The position numbers were made by a program, and so were the translations under genes. Positions 16,290 to 24,853 of a stretch of 64,000 nt of DNA are shown in pieces. Within the stretch, counting starts at the first letter, position 1. Each line of letters begins with the position of its first letter. Source of the DNA: Chryseobacterium ureilyticum (lineage in GTDB: Bacteria > Bacteroidota > Bacteroidia > Flavobacteriales > Weeksellaceae). The stretch is from positions 434,001 through 498,000 of the forward strand of contig NZ_FTOL01000003.1 in NCBI RefSeq assembly GCF_900156735.1, read 5' to 3'. The notes under the pieces are model-generated. The model worked only from the letters and a program-made list of their open reading frames with translations, was not told where the DNA came from and made no database searches.

Positions 16290-17027
16290 ATGAAAAAAAT
16301 ATTTTTTGTTCCATTTTTACTGATTGTTGGATTGATGGATGCGCAGGTGGGAATTAATACTCCCAATCCTGTTAATATGTTGGATGTTAATGGTGATTTA
16401 AATGTAAGGAAAGAGTTTAGAACTGGTGGTACAGATGTATTGAGAGGCTCAGCAGGAAATGCAGGAGATATATTGCATAATAATGCGAATATGGCAGCTA
16501 ACGACTGGAAAGCAATTAAAATAGCTGATGGACAGGGAAGTATGTCTGTATTTTCGTTAAATACTGTAGCTGACCAAGCAGGAGTTACTTTCGACTCTAG
16601 TGGTGATGCTATACCTTATAATGAAAATGCTCCTTTGACAGGAAATTGGAAAGTGTTGCCACAAGCTGTTGATACTTTCTCTGTAACAAATGGAACGAAT
16701 AAAGTAACATTTTCCTTTCAGACAATAGCACAAAAAATAAACGGTACTTCATCCGCAAGTTTTGCGTGTGGCGTTTTTGTTGATAACGAGTTGAAGGCTG
16801 TAAGAACTGATGTTTTACTTGGAGATAGTGGAGCTTATAAAATTTTTAATCTTAATGCAACGCTTGAAAACCTTACACAAAAAAATAACTACTCTGTTAA
16901 AGTAGCATGTATCAACAGAACATTAAATAGTACAACTCTTGGGATAGGAAGAGCAGTAGATACGAATGCTCTTAGCGGTGATATGGCGCAGTCTGTTTTA
17001 ACGACATCTGTATTGCAACCTTATTAA
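16290..17027 (+). CDS. secreted protein of unknown function, VGINT/LDVNG family (paralogue 3)
   Basis: This 245-residue protein has a signal peptide ending in GLMDAQ. VGINTPNPVNMLDVNGDLNVRKE follows, then FRTGGTDVLRGSAGNAGD, close to RVGGTSTDAGNAGLNG of paralogue 1. The C-terminal module has FSFQTIAQ, FACGVFVDNELKAVR and SVKVACINR. It is the last gene of the three-gene operon and is followed by a terminator. It is the shortest of the three, the loss being in the middle. Export by Sec is predicted. No type IX or type B sorting domain is present at the C-terminus, so it may stay in the periplasm or at the outer membrane. Function unknown. Confidence 0.7.
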   Translation: MKKIFFVPFLLIVGLMDAQVGINTPNPVNMLDVNGDLNVRKEFRTGGTDVLRGSAGNAGDILHNNANMAANDWKAIKIADGQGSMSVFSLNTVADQAGVTFDSSGDAIPYNENAPLTGNWKVLPQAVDTFSVTNGTNKVTFSFQTIAQKINGTSSASFACGVFVDNELKAVRTDVLLGDSGAYKIFNLNATLENLTQKNNYSVKVACINRTLNSTTLGIGRAVDTNALSGDMAQSVLTTSVLQPY

Positions 17028-17052
17028 TTTTACAATTTATATAATAAATAAG

Positions 17053-17085
17053 AATCTAAAAACGTTATGTTTTTAGATTTTTTTG
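17053..17085 (+). terminator. terminator of the three-gene paralogue operon
   Basis: A perfect 11-bp stem, AATCTAAAAAC (17053-17063) with GTTTTTAGATT (17069-17079), is followed by a long T-run. It lies 25 bases past the last stop codon. Confidence 0.85.
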
Positions 17086-17149
17086 TTTATTAACTCTATT
17101 CTTTGTGAATTTGTTTGGATAATGTGCCCTCTATTAGTAAAAATTGAAT

Positions 17150-17157
17150 TATATTTG
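17150..17157 (+). promoter_or_regulatory. candidate -7 element of lipoprotein gene 17179-18075
   Basis: TATATTTG, matching TAnnTTTG, lies 21 bases before the ATG at 17179. The -33 position is not clear. Confidence 0.4.
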
Positions 17158-17178
17158 GGCGAGTTAAAAAATTTGTTT

Positions 17179-18075
17179 ATGGCAAAAAACTATTTTCTTA
17201 AAATGTTTGCTGGGGTTGCACTTTTCGGGCTACTGGCGTCATGTAATACAACATCAGACCCAACAGAATCTATTCCTGATCCTGTAGGAGGTCCATCACC
17301 TAAAAAGTTTGTAGCAAGGGTTGCTATGGATAATATTACTCAGGAGGAATATACTTCAACTACTGCAGGGGTTTTGCAGCAGATCACATTTAAGGATGAT
17401 AATGCACCTGCCTTTAATTATATAGGAAGTGTAACTTATCAGACCGGTAGTAGTGATCCTACAATTCAGGATATAAGCCAAGTAACATTTATGAGCCCAG
17501 CAACAGGTAGCTTAGATTATACTTTTGATATCATTCCTGCGGAAAAAGGTAAAATTTTTAGTGCATCATGTAAAGCAACAGGAGCTACGCCGTCATTATC
17601 TTATTTAAGCGATTACGCATTCTCCTACGATGTAATAACCAGTAAGCTTACTAAAATTCTTGAAAAAAGAAAAGATGGAGGGATATCTGCTTATAATAAA
17701 TTTATAGAATATACTTTTGTATATGCCGGGAAAAATATCTTCCAGGTGATTTGTAAAAAAGGGATCTTAAATAATTTAGGAGCTCCTGATTTTGCAACAG
17801 CTAAGACTTCTACTTATAATTTTCAGAATTATGATTCAAATAACAGCCCGTTTTCTATGCTTCCGCAAAACTTCTCTCTTATACGAGGTTTAGTGAATCC
17901 GGCGCTTTTCTACAGAATGTCTCCTAATAACCCTACGTCTATGTATTTTGAGATGCCGGCTCCAACTCCGTCAGTGAATACAGGACAGAGCTATTCTTAT
18001 GATAATGAGAAATATCCTGTGGTAGAAAAAAATCAAAAGGTTACATTTACTTATAAGAAATTAGAAGGAATATAA
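17179..18075 (+). CDS. lipoprotein of unknown function (SPNNP family, member 1)
   Basis: I start at the ATG at 17179; the open frame reaches further upstream but crosses the promoter and the T-run of the terminator. The 298-residue product has a signal peptide with lipobox LLASC (cysteine 22). A Pro-rich linker (TESIPDPVGGPSPKK) leads to a mature beta-rich domain. Near the C-terminus it has SPFSMLPQNFSLIRGLVNP, then MSPNNPTSMYFEM and SYSYDNEKYPVVEK. The same order of blocks occurs in the next gene, so the two are paralogues. They look like the YD-type, DUF4595-like lipoproteins of Bacteroidota, but I cannot confirm the family. It is probably anchored in the outer membrane. Confidence 0.7.
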   Translation: MAKNYFLKMFAGVALFGLLASCNTTSDPTESIPDPVGGPSPKKFVARVAMDNITQEEYTSTTAGVLQQITFKDDNAPAFNYIGSVTYQTGSSDPTIQDISQVTFMSPATGSLDYTFDIIPAEKGKIFSASCKATGATPSLSYLSDYAFSYDVITSKLTKILEKRKDGGISAYNKFIEYTFVYAGKNIFQVICKKGILNNLGAPDFATAKTSTYNFQNYDSNNSPFSMLPQNFSLIRGLVNPALFYRMSPNNPTSMYFEMPAPTPSVNTGQSYSYDNEKYPVVEKNQKVTFTYKKLEGI

Positions 18076-18129
18076 CAGTGTTAATCCAATCAGTATATAA
18101 ATAAGGATATAATTTTAGACAAAAAAAAT

Positions 18130-18137
18130 TATATTTG
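18130..18137 (+). promoter_or_regulatory. candidate -7 element of lipoprotein gene 18164-19102
   Basis: TATATTTG lies 26 bases before the ATG at 18164, with a TTTTAG about 12 to 17 bases upstream in place of a good -33 element. The same octamer stands in front of the paralogous gene upstream. Confidence 0.4.
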
Positions 18138-18163
18138 TCAAAAAAATAATCAATTACCAGGAA

Positions 18164-19102
18164 ATGAAACAAATTTTCTATTTTATCTTACTAATTGCAG
18201 GGTTTTCTTCAATACATTCCTGCAAGGATTTATTAGATGAAGACGGGAATCCACTATTGGATCTTAATAATACAGGAGGACTAAATGGTCCCAGAGCTTT
18301 GTACAGAGAAATTACAGATAAAGATACCATCGCAGAGTATCAGTACAGCGGACTTCTTGTAACCAGAGTAATCTCAGACAGTGCTTCTATTACAGACATT
18401 ATGTACAGCGGTGACAGAATAAGTCAAATCTCTTTCAATGGTTTCCTGGATTTGGATGGAAACGGAAAGCTTGATAAAGACAGTATCTCTTATACACAGC
18501 AATTTAATTATAACAATAAAAATCAGATTGCCATCATCTCTGAAAACCGTTCTATCTACAGAAGACCGGCACCGGTTCCGCCTGCTACTACGCCAGGTCC
18601 GCAGACATTATTACAAAAAGAGAAAAAGCAGTATAGGTTGGTATACAGTACAGCTACAGCAAAACTTGATTCTATCACGATGAAAAGTGGTTTAGATGTT
18701 CCAGGAACTACATTTGCTTTTGATAAATATTCAAAAATAGGTTATACTTATGTAGGTGATAATGTTTCTGGTGTTGTGAAGCATTCAGGTGCTATGTTGC
18801 CAGGAGATGTATTTGGAGCAGTTAACTTAAAACATAATTATGTGTTCTATGAGTATGACAGCCAGATAAGCCCATTCACATTGGTGCCATTTGCTTATAA
18901 AGTTTCAAGACTTGTAGCTACAGATAAAAATGAAAGAGAATCCCTTATGCTTTCTCCAAACAACCCTAAGAGATGGTCTTTCACCAATACTACAGCATTG
19001 CCTTACCCGCCTCCTGTTGTGAAGAGTACGAATTATGTGTACGATCTTCAGACTTACATGACGAAAGGATACGGTATCAACTATATCTATAAACCACAAT
19101 AG
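18164..19102 (+). CDS. lipoprotein of unknown function (SPNNP family, member 2)
   Basis: The product has 312 residues. A signal peptide ends in SIHSC, with the lipid-modified cysteine at 20 followed by acidic KDLLDEDGN. The mature part carries repeated short beta-strand motifs (YQYSGLLVTRVI, DIMYSGDRISQIS, FNYNNKNQIAII), as in YD-repeat-like lipoproteins. A proline-rich insert (PAPVPPATTPGP) occurs near residue 130. The C-terminal blocks SPFTLVPFAYKVSRLV and LSPNNPKRWSFT match those of the upstream gene. Each of the two paralogues has its own promoter-like octamer, so they may be expressed separately. A strong terminator follows. Surface or outer-membrane location is likely; the role is unknown. 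Confidence 0.7.
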   Translation: MKQIFYFILLIAGFSSIHSCKDLLDEDGNPLLDLNNTGGLNGPRALYREITDKDTIAEYQYSGLLVTRVISDSASITDIMYSGDRISQISFNGFLDLDGNGKLDKDSISYTQQFNYNNKNQIAIISENRSIYRRPAPVPPATTPGPQTLLQKEKKQYRLVYSTATAKLDSITMKSGLDVPGTTFAFDKYSKIGYTYVGDNVSGVVKHSGAMLPGDVFGAVNLKHNYVFYEYDSQISPFTLVPFAYKVSRLVATDKNERESLMLSPNNPKRWSFTNTTALPYPPPVVKSTNYVYDLQTYMTKGYGINYIYKPQ

Positions 19103-19122
19103 AAAAGTTTTTTACAATATTT

Positions 19123-19159
19123 AAAACTCAATCTTTCTGAGATTGAGTTTTTTATTTTT
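19123..19159 (+). terminator. terminator after the second SPNNP lipoprotein gene
   Basis: A 12-bp stem, AAAACTCAATCT (19123-19134) with AGATTGAGTTTT (19140-19151), has a 5-base loop and a long T-rich tail. Confidence 0.85.
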
Positions 19160-19174
19160 TATCCCTTAATTTTG
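19143..19174 (+). promoter_or_regulatory. candidate promoter of pth
   Basis: TAATTTTGC at 19167-19175 fits TAnnTTTGC, and a TTG at 19143-19145 stands 21 bases upstream. The start would be near 19178, about 10 bases before the ATG. The -33 element lies inside the upstream terminator. Confidence 0.45.
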
Positions 19175-19187
19175 CAAAAAATTTCTG

Positions 19188-19751
19188 ATGAAATATTTAA
19201 TTGTCGGGCTTGGTAATAAAGGCTCAGAATATGAAAATACACGCCATAATATAGGATTTAAAGTAGCAGAGAAAATTGCTGAAAACCTTGAGGTATCATT
19301 CAATACTGCTAATTTTGGCTGGATGGCTGAAGGTAAACATAAAGGTAGAAAAGTATTTGTGCTGAAACCGGATACTTACATGAATCTTTCGGGGAATGCT
19401 GTGAGATACTGGATGCAGAAAGAAAATATTCCATTGGAGAATGTTTTGATTGTCACAGATGATCTCGCCCTTCCTTTTGGAACATTAAGAATGAAAGGAA
19501 AAGGCTCAGATGCAGGACATAACGGACTTAAAAACATTAATGAAGTATTACAGACGCAAGGGTATGCCAGACTTCGTTTCGGAATCTCTGCAGACTTTTC
19601 AGCAGGTAGACAAGTAGACTATGTTCTTGGAACTTGGAATGAAGAAGAAACAGAAAAGCTTTCGGAAAGAATTGAAACTTTTGCTAAAGCGAGCCTTTCT
19701 TTTGTTTTTGCAGGATTGAACAATACAATGTCTGCGTTTAACGGTAAATAG
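19188..19751 (+). CDS. pth: peptidyl-tRNA hydrolase
   Basis: The 187-residue length is normal for bacterial Pth. The enzyme cleaves the ester bond of peptidyl-tRNA dropped from ribosomes and so recycles the tRNA. The first motif, [18 protein letters not shown], has Asn10 and the catalytic His20. Asp91/Asp92 in [10 protein letters not shown] and the GHNGLK motif (His111, Asn112) complete the active site. The cytoplasmic protein acts alone. The gene has its own promoter-like element and is followed by a terminator shared with the convergent carbonic anhydrase gene. Confidence 0.97.
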   Translation: MKYLIVGLGNKGSEYENTRHNIGFKVAEKIAENLEVSFNTANFGWMAEGKHKGRKVFVLKPDTYMNLSGNAVRYWMQKENIPLENVLIVTDDLALPFGTLRMKGKGSDAGHNGLKNINEVLQTQGYARLRFGISADFSAGRQVDYVLGTWNEEETEKLSERIETFAKASLSFVFAGLNNTMSAFNGK

Positions 19752-19772
19752 ATAAAATTATCAGAATAAAAT

Positions 19773-19802
19773 AAAGCCCTTCGGAGTTATTCGGAGGGCT
19801 TT
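19773..19802. terminator. bidirectional terminator between pth and the carbonic anhydrase operon
   Basis: AAAGCCCT (19773-19780) pairs with AGGGCTTT (19795-19802), with partial pairing inside. A/T-rich flanks follow on both strands, so it can serve both convergent units. Confidence 0.7.
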
Positions 19803-19837
19803 ATATATAATGATTTATAATGAGAATTGTGTCTTTT

Positions 19838-20473
19838 TTATAACCAGCTTACTGCTCCGGTTTCAACATCATAATTAGCTCCAACGATTTTAATTTTGCC
19901 TTCAGCCTCAAGATTTTTAAGTGTTGAACTTTGCTTACGGATATCTTCAATCGCACTTCTTACATTTTGCTGATTAAGCCTTTCAAGAAGTGAACTGTTT
20001 TTTGATGAACGTTCTTCATTCTCTTCAATGATGTCATTGATAATAGGGTTGAAGTGGTTGATAAGGTGGTTCAGGTTGTCCATTCCAAGACCTTCAATTT
20101 GAGCTGCGTCAAGACCTCCTTTTAATGCGCCACATTTAGTATGTCCTAATACTACAATAAGTTTAGAACCTGCAACATTACAACCAAATTCCATTGATCC
20201 AAGGATATCCTGGTTTACAAAGTTACCGGCAATTCTGATACTGAAAACATCTCCTAATCCCTGGTCAAAAATAAGTTCCGCAGAAGTACGGCTGTCTATA
20301 CAGCTTAATACCACAGCAAAAGGCCATTGTCCTTCACGAGTAGCGTTTACCTGCTCAAGAAGGTCTCTGTTTGCTTTAAGGTTATTCACAAACCTTTGGT
20401 TTCCTTCTTTTAAGAATTCTAGTGCTTTTTCAGGAGTGATTGTCGATTGAGTTTCGTATGTATGTGCTTTCAT
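19838..20473 (-). CDS. beta-class carbonic anhydrase
   Basis: This 211-residue zinc enzyme interconverts CO2 and bicarbonate. The zinc and catalytic residues are all present: Cys58, Asp60 and Arg62 in CIDSR, and His111 and Cys114 in GHTKCGAL. It lacks a signal peptide, so it is cytoplasmic. It belongs to a different branch from the second carbonic anhydrase of the operon: it has FSIRIAGNF where the other has FVHRNIANV. The gene lies 60 bases downstream of the SulP transporter gene on the same strand, an association seen widely in bacteria. The natural reading is that the enzyme works on bicarbonate moved by the transporter. Confidence 0.95.
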   Translation of the reverse strand: MKAHTYETQSTITPEKALEFLKEGNQRFVNNLKANRDLLEQVNATREGQWPFAVVLSCIDSRTSAELIFDQGLGDVFSIRIAGNFVNQDILGSMEFGCNVAGSKLIVVLGHTKCGALKGGLDAAQIEGLGMDNLNHLINHFNPIINDIIEENEERSSKNSSLLERLNQQNVRSAIEDIRKQSSTLKNLEAEGKIKIVGANYDVETGAVSWL

Positions 20474-20533
20474 ATAATTTAATTGTTTTTGAATTTTAAA
20501 GTTAAAAATAATAATAATTAATAATAAATAAGA

Positions 20534-22126
20534 TTACATTGCCCTCTTATGAGTAACCAAAATGTGAGAATCCTCACTTTTTTCGTAATCTGTGTATGAA
20601 GTTTTAAAGCCTAAAAGTTCTACGTTGATATCCTGTTCTTTTGCTCTGATATTGGCAAAGTCCTGAATCATTTCCAGTACATCGGTTGCAATGTATGAAG
20701 TACTCCTTGCATCAATAAGTACATTAGAATTAGGCTTAATATTTTTAAGTGTTTTTTTGATTGCTGCTTTATTTAAAAATGAAACTTCTTCAGCCAGCTT
20801 GATCTTTATACCATCTGCATCATCCAGAATTTCTCTGCTTAGATAATAAGCCCTCTTCATATTTCCCTGAAGAATATAGAAAACAGAAATTGCAAGACCA
20901 ATTCCAACACCTTTTAATAAATCTGTTGCTACCACAGCTACTACAGTTGCTACAAACGGAATGAACTGGAACTTTCCTAAATGCCAGAAATGTTTGAATG
21001 TAGCAGGTTTTGCCAATTTGTATCCTACTAAGATCAATACTGCAGCTAATGTTGCAAGCGGGATCAGATTTAAAATTACAGGAATGGAAAGAACACATAC
21101 CAATAATAATACACCATGAATCATCGCAGATACTTTAGATGTTGCTCCTGCATTAGCATTTGCAGAACTTCTTACAACTACCGAAGTCATTGGAAGACCC
21201 CCGATGAAAGAACTGATTAGATTTCCGATTCCCTGAGCTTTAAGCTCAAGATTCGTATCTGTAATTCTTCTCTGTTTATCAAGACGGTCAGATGCTTCAA
21301 TACAAAGTAAAGTTTCAATAGAAGCTACAATGGCAATAGTTGCTCCCACTATCCATACCTTTGGATTGGTAAAACCTCCAAAATCAGGCATCGTAATCAG
21401 ATTTTTGAAGTCATCCAGAGATTGTGGAACAGGTAATGAAACCAAATGTTCTTTACCGATTGCCAATGAGCTTCCAGATAATTTAAAAAGTTCATTCAAA
21501 AGGATTCCAGCCACTACAGCTACTAAAGCTCCCGGAAGCATTTTCATTCTTTTCAGTATGTGAACTTTATCCCATGCGATTAGGATAGCCACAGAAAATA
21601 AAGTAACAACGATAGCGCCCAAGTGGATAGCCCCGAATAATTCTGTAAAATACCCGAAGTTCAGACCGTTATCAAAAATAGATTCATGACCTTCATAATC
21701 TTTATCAAATCCTAAAGCATGTGGAATCTGCTTTAAAATAATGATAATTCCTATCGCAGCAAGCATTCCCTCAATCACATTGTTTGGGAAATAGTTGGAA
21801 ATACTACCTGCTCTTACAAATCCTAATATCAGCTGTATAAGCCCTGCAATGATTCCGGCACAAAGGAAAAGTTCAAATGCACCTAAATCTGTGATGGCAG
21901 TTAAAACAATGGCTGTTAAACCTGCTGCAGGTCCTGAAACTGAAATATTTGAATTACTGATGAGTCCTACTACCAGACCTCCCACGATTCCGGAAATAAT
22001 TCCTGATAATGGCGGAGCGCCTGATGCTAATGCAATTCCTAAACATAGTGGAAGTGCTACTAAAAATACCACGAGTCCTGAAGGGAAATTCTCCTTTATT
22101 CCTCCTATTAATGATGTCTTTTTCAT
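20534..22126 (-). CDS. SulP family anion transporter, probable bicarbonate transporter
   Basis: This 530-residue membrane protein has about 12 to 14 hydrophobic helices of the SLC26/SulP fold. The first helix region carries FPSGLVVFLVALPLCLGIALASG. SVSGPAAGLTAIV forms the helix 3 substrate site, and KAQGIGNLISSFIGGLPMTSVVVRSSAN the helix 8 region. A short cytoplasmic STAS-like domain occupies about 440-510. SulP proteins carry sulfate, bicarbonate or other anions. Here two beta carbonic anhydrase genes flank it in one operon, which strongly favours bicarbonate uptake, probably with Na+ or H+. Substrate assignment rests on this context alone. Confidence 0.92.
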   Translation of the reverse strand: MKKTSLIGGIKENFPSGLVVFLVALPLCLGIALASGAPPLSGIISGIVGGLVVGLISNSNISVSGPAAGLTAIVLTAITDLGAFELFLCAGIIAGLIQLILGFVRAGSISNYFPNNVIEGMLAAIGIIIILKQIPHALGFDKDYEGHESIFDNGLNFGYFTELFGAIHLGAIVVTLFSVAILIAWDKVHILKRMKMLPGALVAVVAGILLNELFKLSGSSLAIGKEHLVSLPVPQSLDDFKNLITMPDFGGFTNPKVWIVGATIAIVASIETLLCIEASDRLDKQRRITDTNLELKAQGIGNLISSFIGGLPMTSVVVRSSANANAGATSKVSAMIHGVLLLVCVLSIPVILNLIPLATLAAVLILVGYKLAKPATFKHFWHLGKFQFIPFVATVVAVVATDLLKGVGIGLAISVFYILQGNMKRAYYLSREILDDADGIKIKLAEEVSFLNKAAIKKTLKNIKPNSNVLIDARSTSYIATDVLEMIQDFANIRAKEQDINVELLGFKTSYTDYEKSEDSHILVTHKRAM

Positions 22127-22272
22127 GATGTAAAGCTGTGAAAGATAACCGTCCTATTTATTTTTAAATAAGGCAGTTATAAAAGTTTTTAAAATTTAAT
22201 TTTTAAAGTACATGTGTATCCAATATCAGTAACTGATATGAATAGGTATCAAAAAAATCTAACTATTAAAAA

Positions 22273-22572
22273 CTAAGCTTCGGGAGGCGGAGAAAATATA
22301 GTAAGTAAAGGTGACAGATGAAAAGAATCATCGATCAGTACAAAAGACATTCCCTGAAAATCAGGTTCAGAAAACTTCAGATAATCAAATACATCCAGAG
22401 TTTTTGGAAGTGTCTTTTCATAAACAATAAATGAAGATGGGTGAGAATGTGGTTCTTCTTCATTTATTATTATATTCGTTCTAAGAATGTCCCAGCCTGC
22501 CACCGCAGCAATGCTTGGCAGCGCTGTAAAATTCAGAAAAAACGTTAATATAATAATACTCCAGAATTTCAT
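22273..22572 (-). CDS. small secreted protein of unknown function in carbonic anhydrase operon
   Basis: This 99-residue protein has a clear signal peptide (MKFWSIIILTFFLNFTALPSIAA, cleavage near 23). A short acidic and aromatic mature part contains EEEPHSHPSSFIVYEKTLP and FVLIDDSFHLSPLL and ends in FSPPPEA. It lies 21 bases downstream of the first carbonic anhydrase gene and 146 bases upstream of SulP. The H-S-H cluster could bind a metal, but that is a guess. No family was recognised. It could be a small partner of the transporter or simply an unrelated passenger. Confidence 0.6.
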   Translation of the reverse strand: MKFWSIIILTFFLNFTALPSIAAVAGWDILRTNIIINEEEPHSHPSSFIVYEKTLPKTLDVFDYLKFSEPDFQGMSFVLIDDSFHLSPLLTIFSPPPEA

Positions 22573-22593
22573 CTCACATTCTTTTAAGAAAGA

Positions 22594-23262
22594 CTATTTC
22601 GTCTTTCTGCTCATTACCCAATCAGAACTTGTAAGGTTGTAGATTTTTTGGATGTCTTTTAAGGTTTTCTCAAAATCAATCTCCAAATCAATAATCTTAC
22701 CTGTTCTAAGATCAAATACCCAGCCGTGTACAATAGGTTGCTCTTCTAAGATATATCTTTCCTGTACACAAGCCATTTTAATTACGTTGATGCACTGCTC
22801 CTGAACATTAAGTTCTACAAGTCTGTCATAACGCTTGTTTTCGTCTTCGATAGAATCAAGTTCAGCCTGATGTAATCTGTAAACATCACGAATATTTCTC
22901 AACCATGGATTTAATAATCCTAAGTCTTGAGGGGTCATCGCTGCTTTTACACCGCCGCAGTTGTAATGTCCGCAAACAATAATGTGTTTTACTTTAAGAT
23001 GTTCTACCGCATATTGAATAACTGCTGTGGAACTCATGTCTAAAGTATTAACCACATTGGCAATGTTTCTATGAACAAATACCTCTCCGGGTTTTGCACC
23101 CATCAATTCTTCCGCTGTTGCTCTACTGTCTGAACATCCGATATACAGATAGTCAGGAGTTTGAGTTTTAGCTAAATTATGGAAGAAATCAGGATCTTCT
23201 GCTACTTTTGACTCTACCCATTTTTTGTTGTTTTCGAAAATAACTTCGTACGATTGTGACAT
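22594..23262 (-). CDS. can: beta-class carbonic anhydrase (Can-like)
   Basis: This 222-residue enzyme follows the Escherichia coli Can type along its length. Cys43, Asp45 and Arg47 lie in GCSDSRA, and His99 and Cys102 in CGHYNCGG. FVHRNIANVV, AVEHLKVKHII and the C-terminal HGWVFDLRTG block are also typical. It is cytoplasmic and interconverts CO2 and bicarbonate for carboxylation reactions. It is the first gene of a minus-strand unit with the small secreted protein, SulP and a second beta carbonic anhydrase. Having two enzymes of different branches around one transporter suggests active handling of inorganic carbon. Confidence 0.95.
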   Translation of the reverse strand: MSQSYEVIFENNKKWVESKVAEDPDFFHNLAKTQTPDYLYIGCSDSRATAEELMGAKPGEVFVHRNIANVVNTLDMSSTAVIQYAVEHLKVKHIIVCGHYNCGGVKAAMTPQDLGLLNPWLRNIRDVYRLHQAELDSIEDENKRYDRLVELNVQEQCINVIKMACVQERYILEEQPIVHGWVFDLRTGKIIDLEIDFEKTLKDIQKIYNLTSSDWVMSRKTK

Positions 23263-23643
23263 AATTCTAAAATTTATAATTATTTATTTCGTTTAAATTA
23301 TTTTCAAAATCAATAGACTAAATCAATAATTGTGCAAAAATATACTTTTTGCTGAAAAATTGATCAGTTTTAACAAAGTTTAATATTAAAATATGCTTAA
23401 AATCATGTCTAATATCCCGATATACTTTGCCTTATATTACTTATTGGCTGTTTAATAATCCAAACGTTTAAAAAACTTAGATAAAATTACAAAGTATTCA
23501 TTACAATTTGAGAATTGTAGATTAAAATATTTTTAAATTATTCCAATTCTCTGATCATGGTGGATCATATTGCTTAAAATAAATCGTTATTTACTGTGTA
23601 AAAATGGATAAATTAACGTCCTGATTTTAATTCTATATTTTCA
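23263..23643. other. 381-bp divergent intergenic region
   Basis: This AT-rich region lies between the minus-strand carbonic anhydrase operon and the plus-strand AraC-type regulator gene. It must hold promoters for both. A minus-strand TATTTTTGC is seen at 23334-23342. I see no clear operator repeat and no ORF. Confidence 0.5.
23335..23342 (-). promoter_or_regulatory. candidate -7 element of the carbonic anhydrase operon
   Basis: The minus strand reads TATTTTTG followed by C, an exact TAnnTTTGC match. It lies about 75 bases before the ATG at 23262. A good -33 element is not visible. Confidence 0.35.
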
Positions 23644-24750
23644 ATGGTTGATTTTGATCTGGGAATATTTTATTGGGCAGGCGTGTTTATCGCCTTCTTT
23701 TCTTCGTTTTTGATATTGGGAAAACAGAAAAAGAGAACACAGGATTTCCTTTTGGCAATCTGGTTTTTGATTATTGGAATTCACCTCATTTTTTTTATCA
23801 TATTTCGTGCAGACGGTTTCTTAAAATACCCTTATTTAATTGGATTAGAACTGCTTCTGCCCTTCATGCATGGTCCAATGCTGTATTTGTATATTATATC
23901 TGTTACAGGTAGGGAGCTCAGTAAAAAGATCTGGCTTTTGAGCGGGTCATCTGTTCTCGTTGTTTACTTATTACTGTTTCAATTCCTAACACTATCTCCT
24001 CAGAATAGAGCAATGGTGTATCTCAATAATGGGAGAGGATACGAACTATTGAGTGATATTATTAAAATTTTAATGATGTTTTCTGGAGTATTTTATGTAA
24101 CTCTAAGCTGTCTTGAAGTCAGAAAATATAAGAAGAGGATTTCTGAACAATATTCCAATACAGAGAAAATCAACCTGAATTGGGTATATTATCTCATTTC
24201 CGGGATTGCATTCATATGGATTGCGGTAATTATAAGGAATGATATTCTTATTTTTTCAATGGTTGTTTTGTTTATTTTGGTAGCAGCTTACTTTGGAATC
24301 AGTAGGGTTGGTATTTTGGATTTTCCGGTTATAGCTGTGGAAAAAGAAGCTGATAATGAATCAATAAAGTACCAGAAAAATTCTCCCGGAGATGAAGTTA
24401 TTCAGACTACTTATAAAAAGCTTGTAGAGCGGATGAAAGGCGAAAAACTATATAAAGATTCTGAGCTTAATCTGAACCATGTTGCACAATTACTTGAAGT
24501 TCATCCGAACATATTGTCCCAGACAATCAATTCTATGGAGAACAAAAATTTTTATGATTACATCAATAGGCAGCGGATTGAAGAGTTTAAAAAATTAGCA
24601 GTCCTTCCGGAAAATCAAAAATACACTATTCTGTCATTAGCCTTTGAGAGTGGATTCAATTCAAAGACGTCATTTAACCGGAACTTTAAAAAATATATGG
24701 ATTGTTCACCCAGAGAGTTTTTAAAAAGCCAAAATCTTGACATGAAATAG
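23644..24750 (+). CDS. membrane-anchored AraC family transcriptional regulator
   Basis: The 368-residue protein has two parts. Residues about 1-225 form seven or so hydrophobic helices, starting FYWAGVFIAFFSSFLILG. A cytoplasmic AraC/XylS DNA-binding domain occupies about 255-368. The domain shows both helix-turn-helix units: LNHVAQLLEVHPNILSQTIN and YTILSLAFESGFNSKTSFNR, then the family ending FKKYMDCSPREF. This architecture, common in Bacteroidota, senses a signal at or in the membrane and controls nearby genes. Its target is not known. The divergent carbonic anhydrase operon or the DUF2306-like gene just downstream are the nearest candidates. Confidence 0.88.
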   Translation: MVDFDLGIFYWAGVFIAFFSSFLILGKQKKRTQDFLLAIWFLIIGIHLIFFIIFRADGFLKYPYLIGLELLLPFMHGPMLYLYIISVTGRELSKKIWLLSGSSVLVVYLLLFQFLTLSPQNRAMVYLNNGRGYELLSDIIKILMMFSGVFYVTLSCLEVRKYKKRISEQYSNTEKINLNWVYYLISGIAFIWIAVIIRNDILIFSMVVLFILVAAYFGISRVGILDFPVIAVEKEADNESIKYQKNSPGDEVIQTTYKKLVERMKGEKLYKDSELNLNHVAQLLEVHPNILSQTINSMENKNFYDYINRQRIEEFKKLAVLPENQKYTILSLAFESGFNSKTSFNRNFKKYMDCSPREFLKSQNLDMK

Positions 24751-24853
24751 TAAGTATCAGATAATAAGTGATATAATGTTAGTTTCATCTTTCATTTTGG
24801 AACAGTTGGAGTAGTTTTTATGTTCATTTTTGCAGAAAATTCAGTCAATAATT

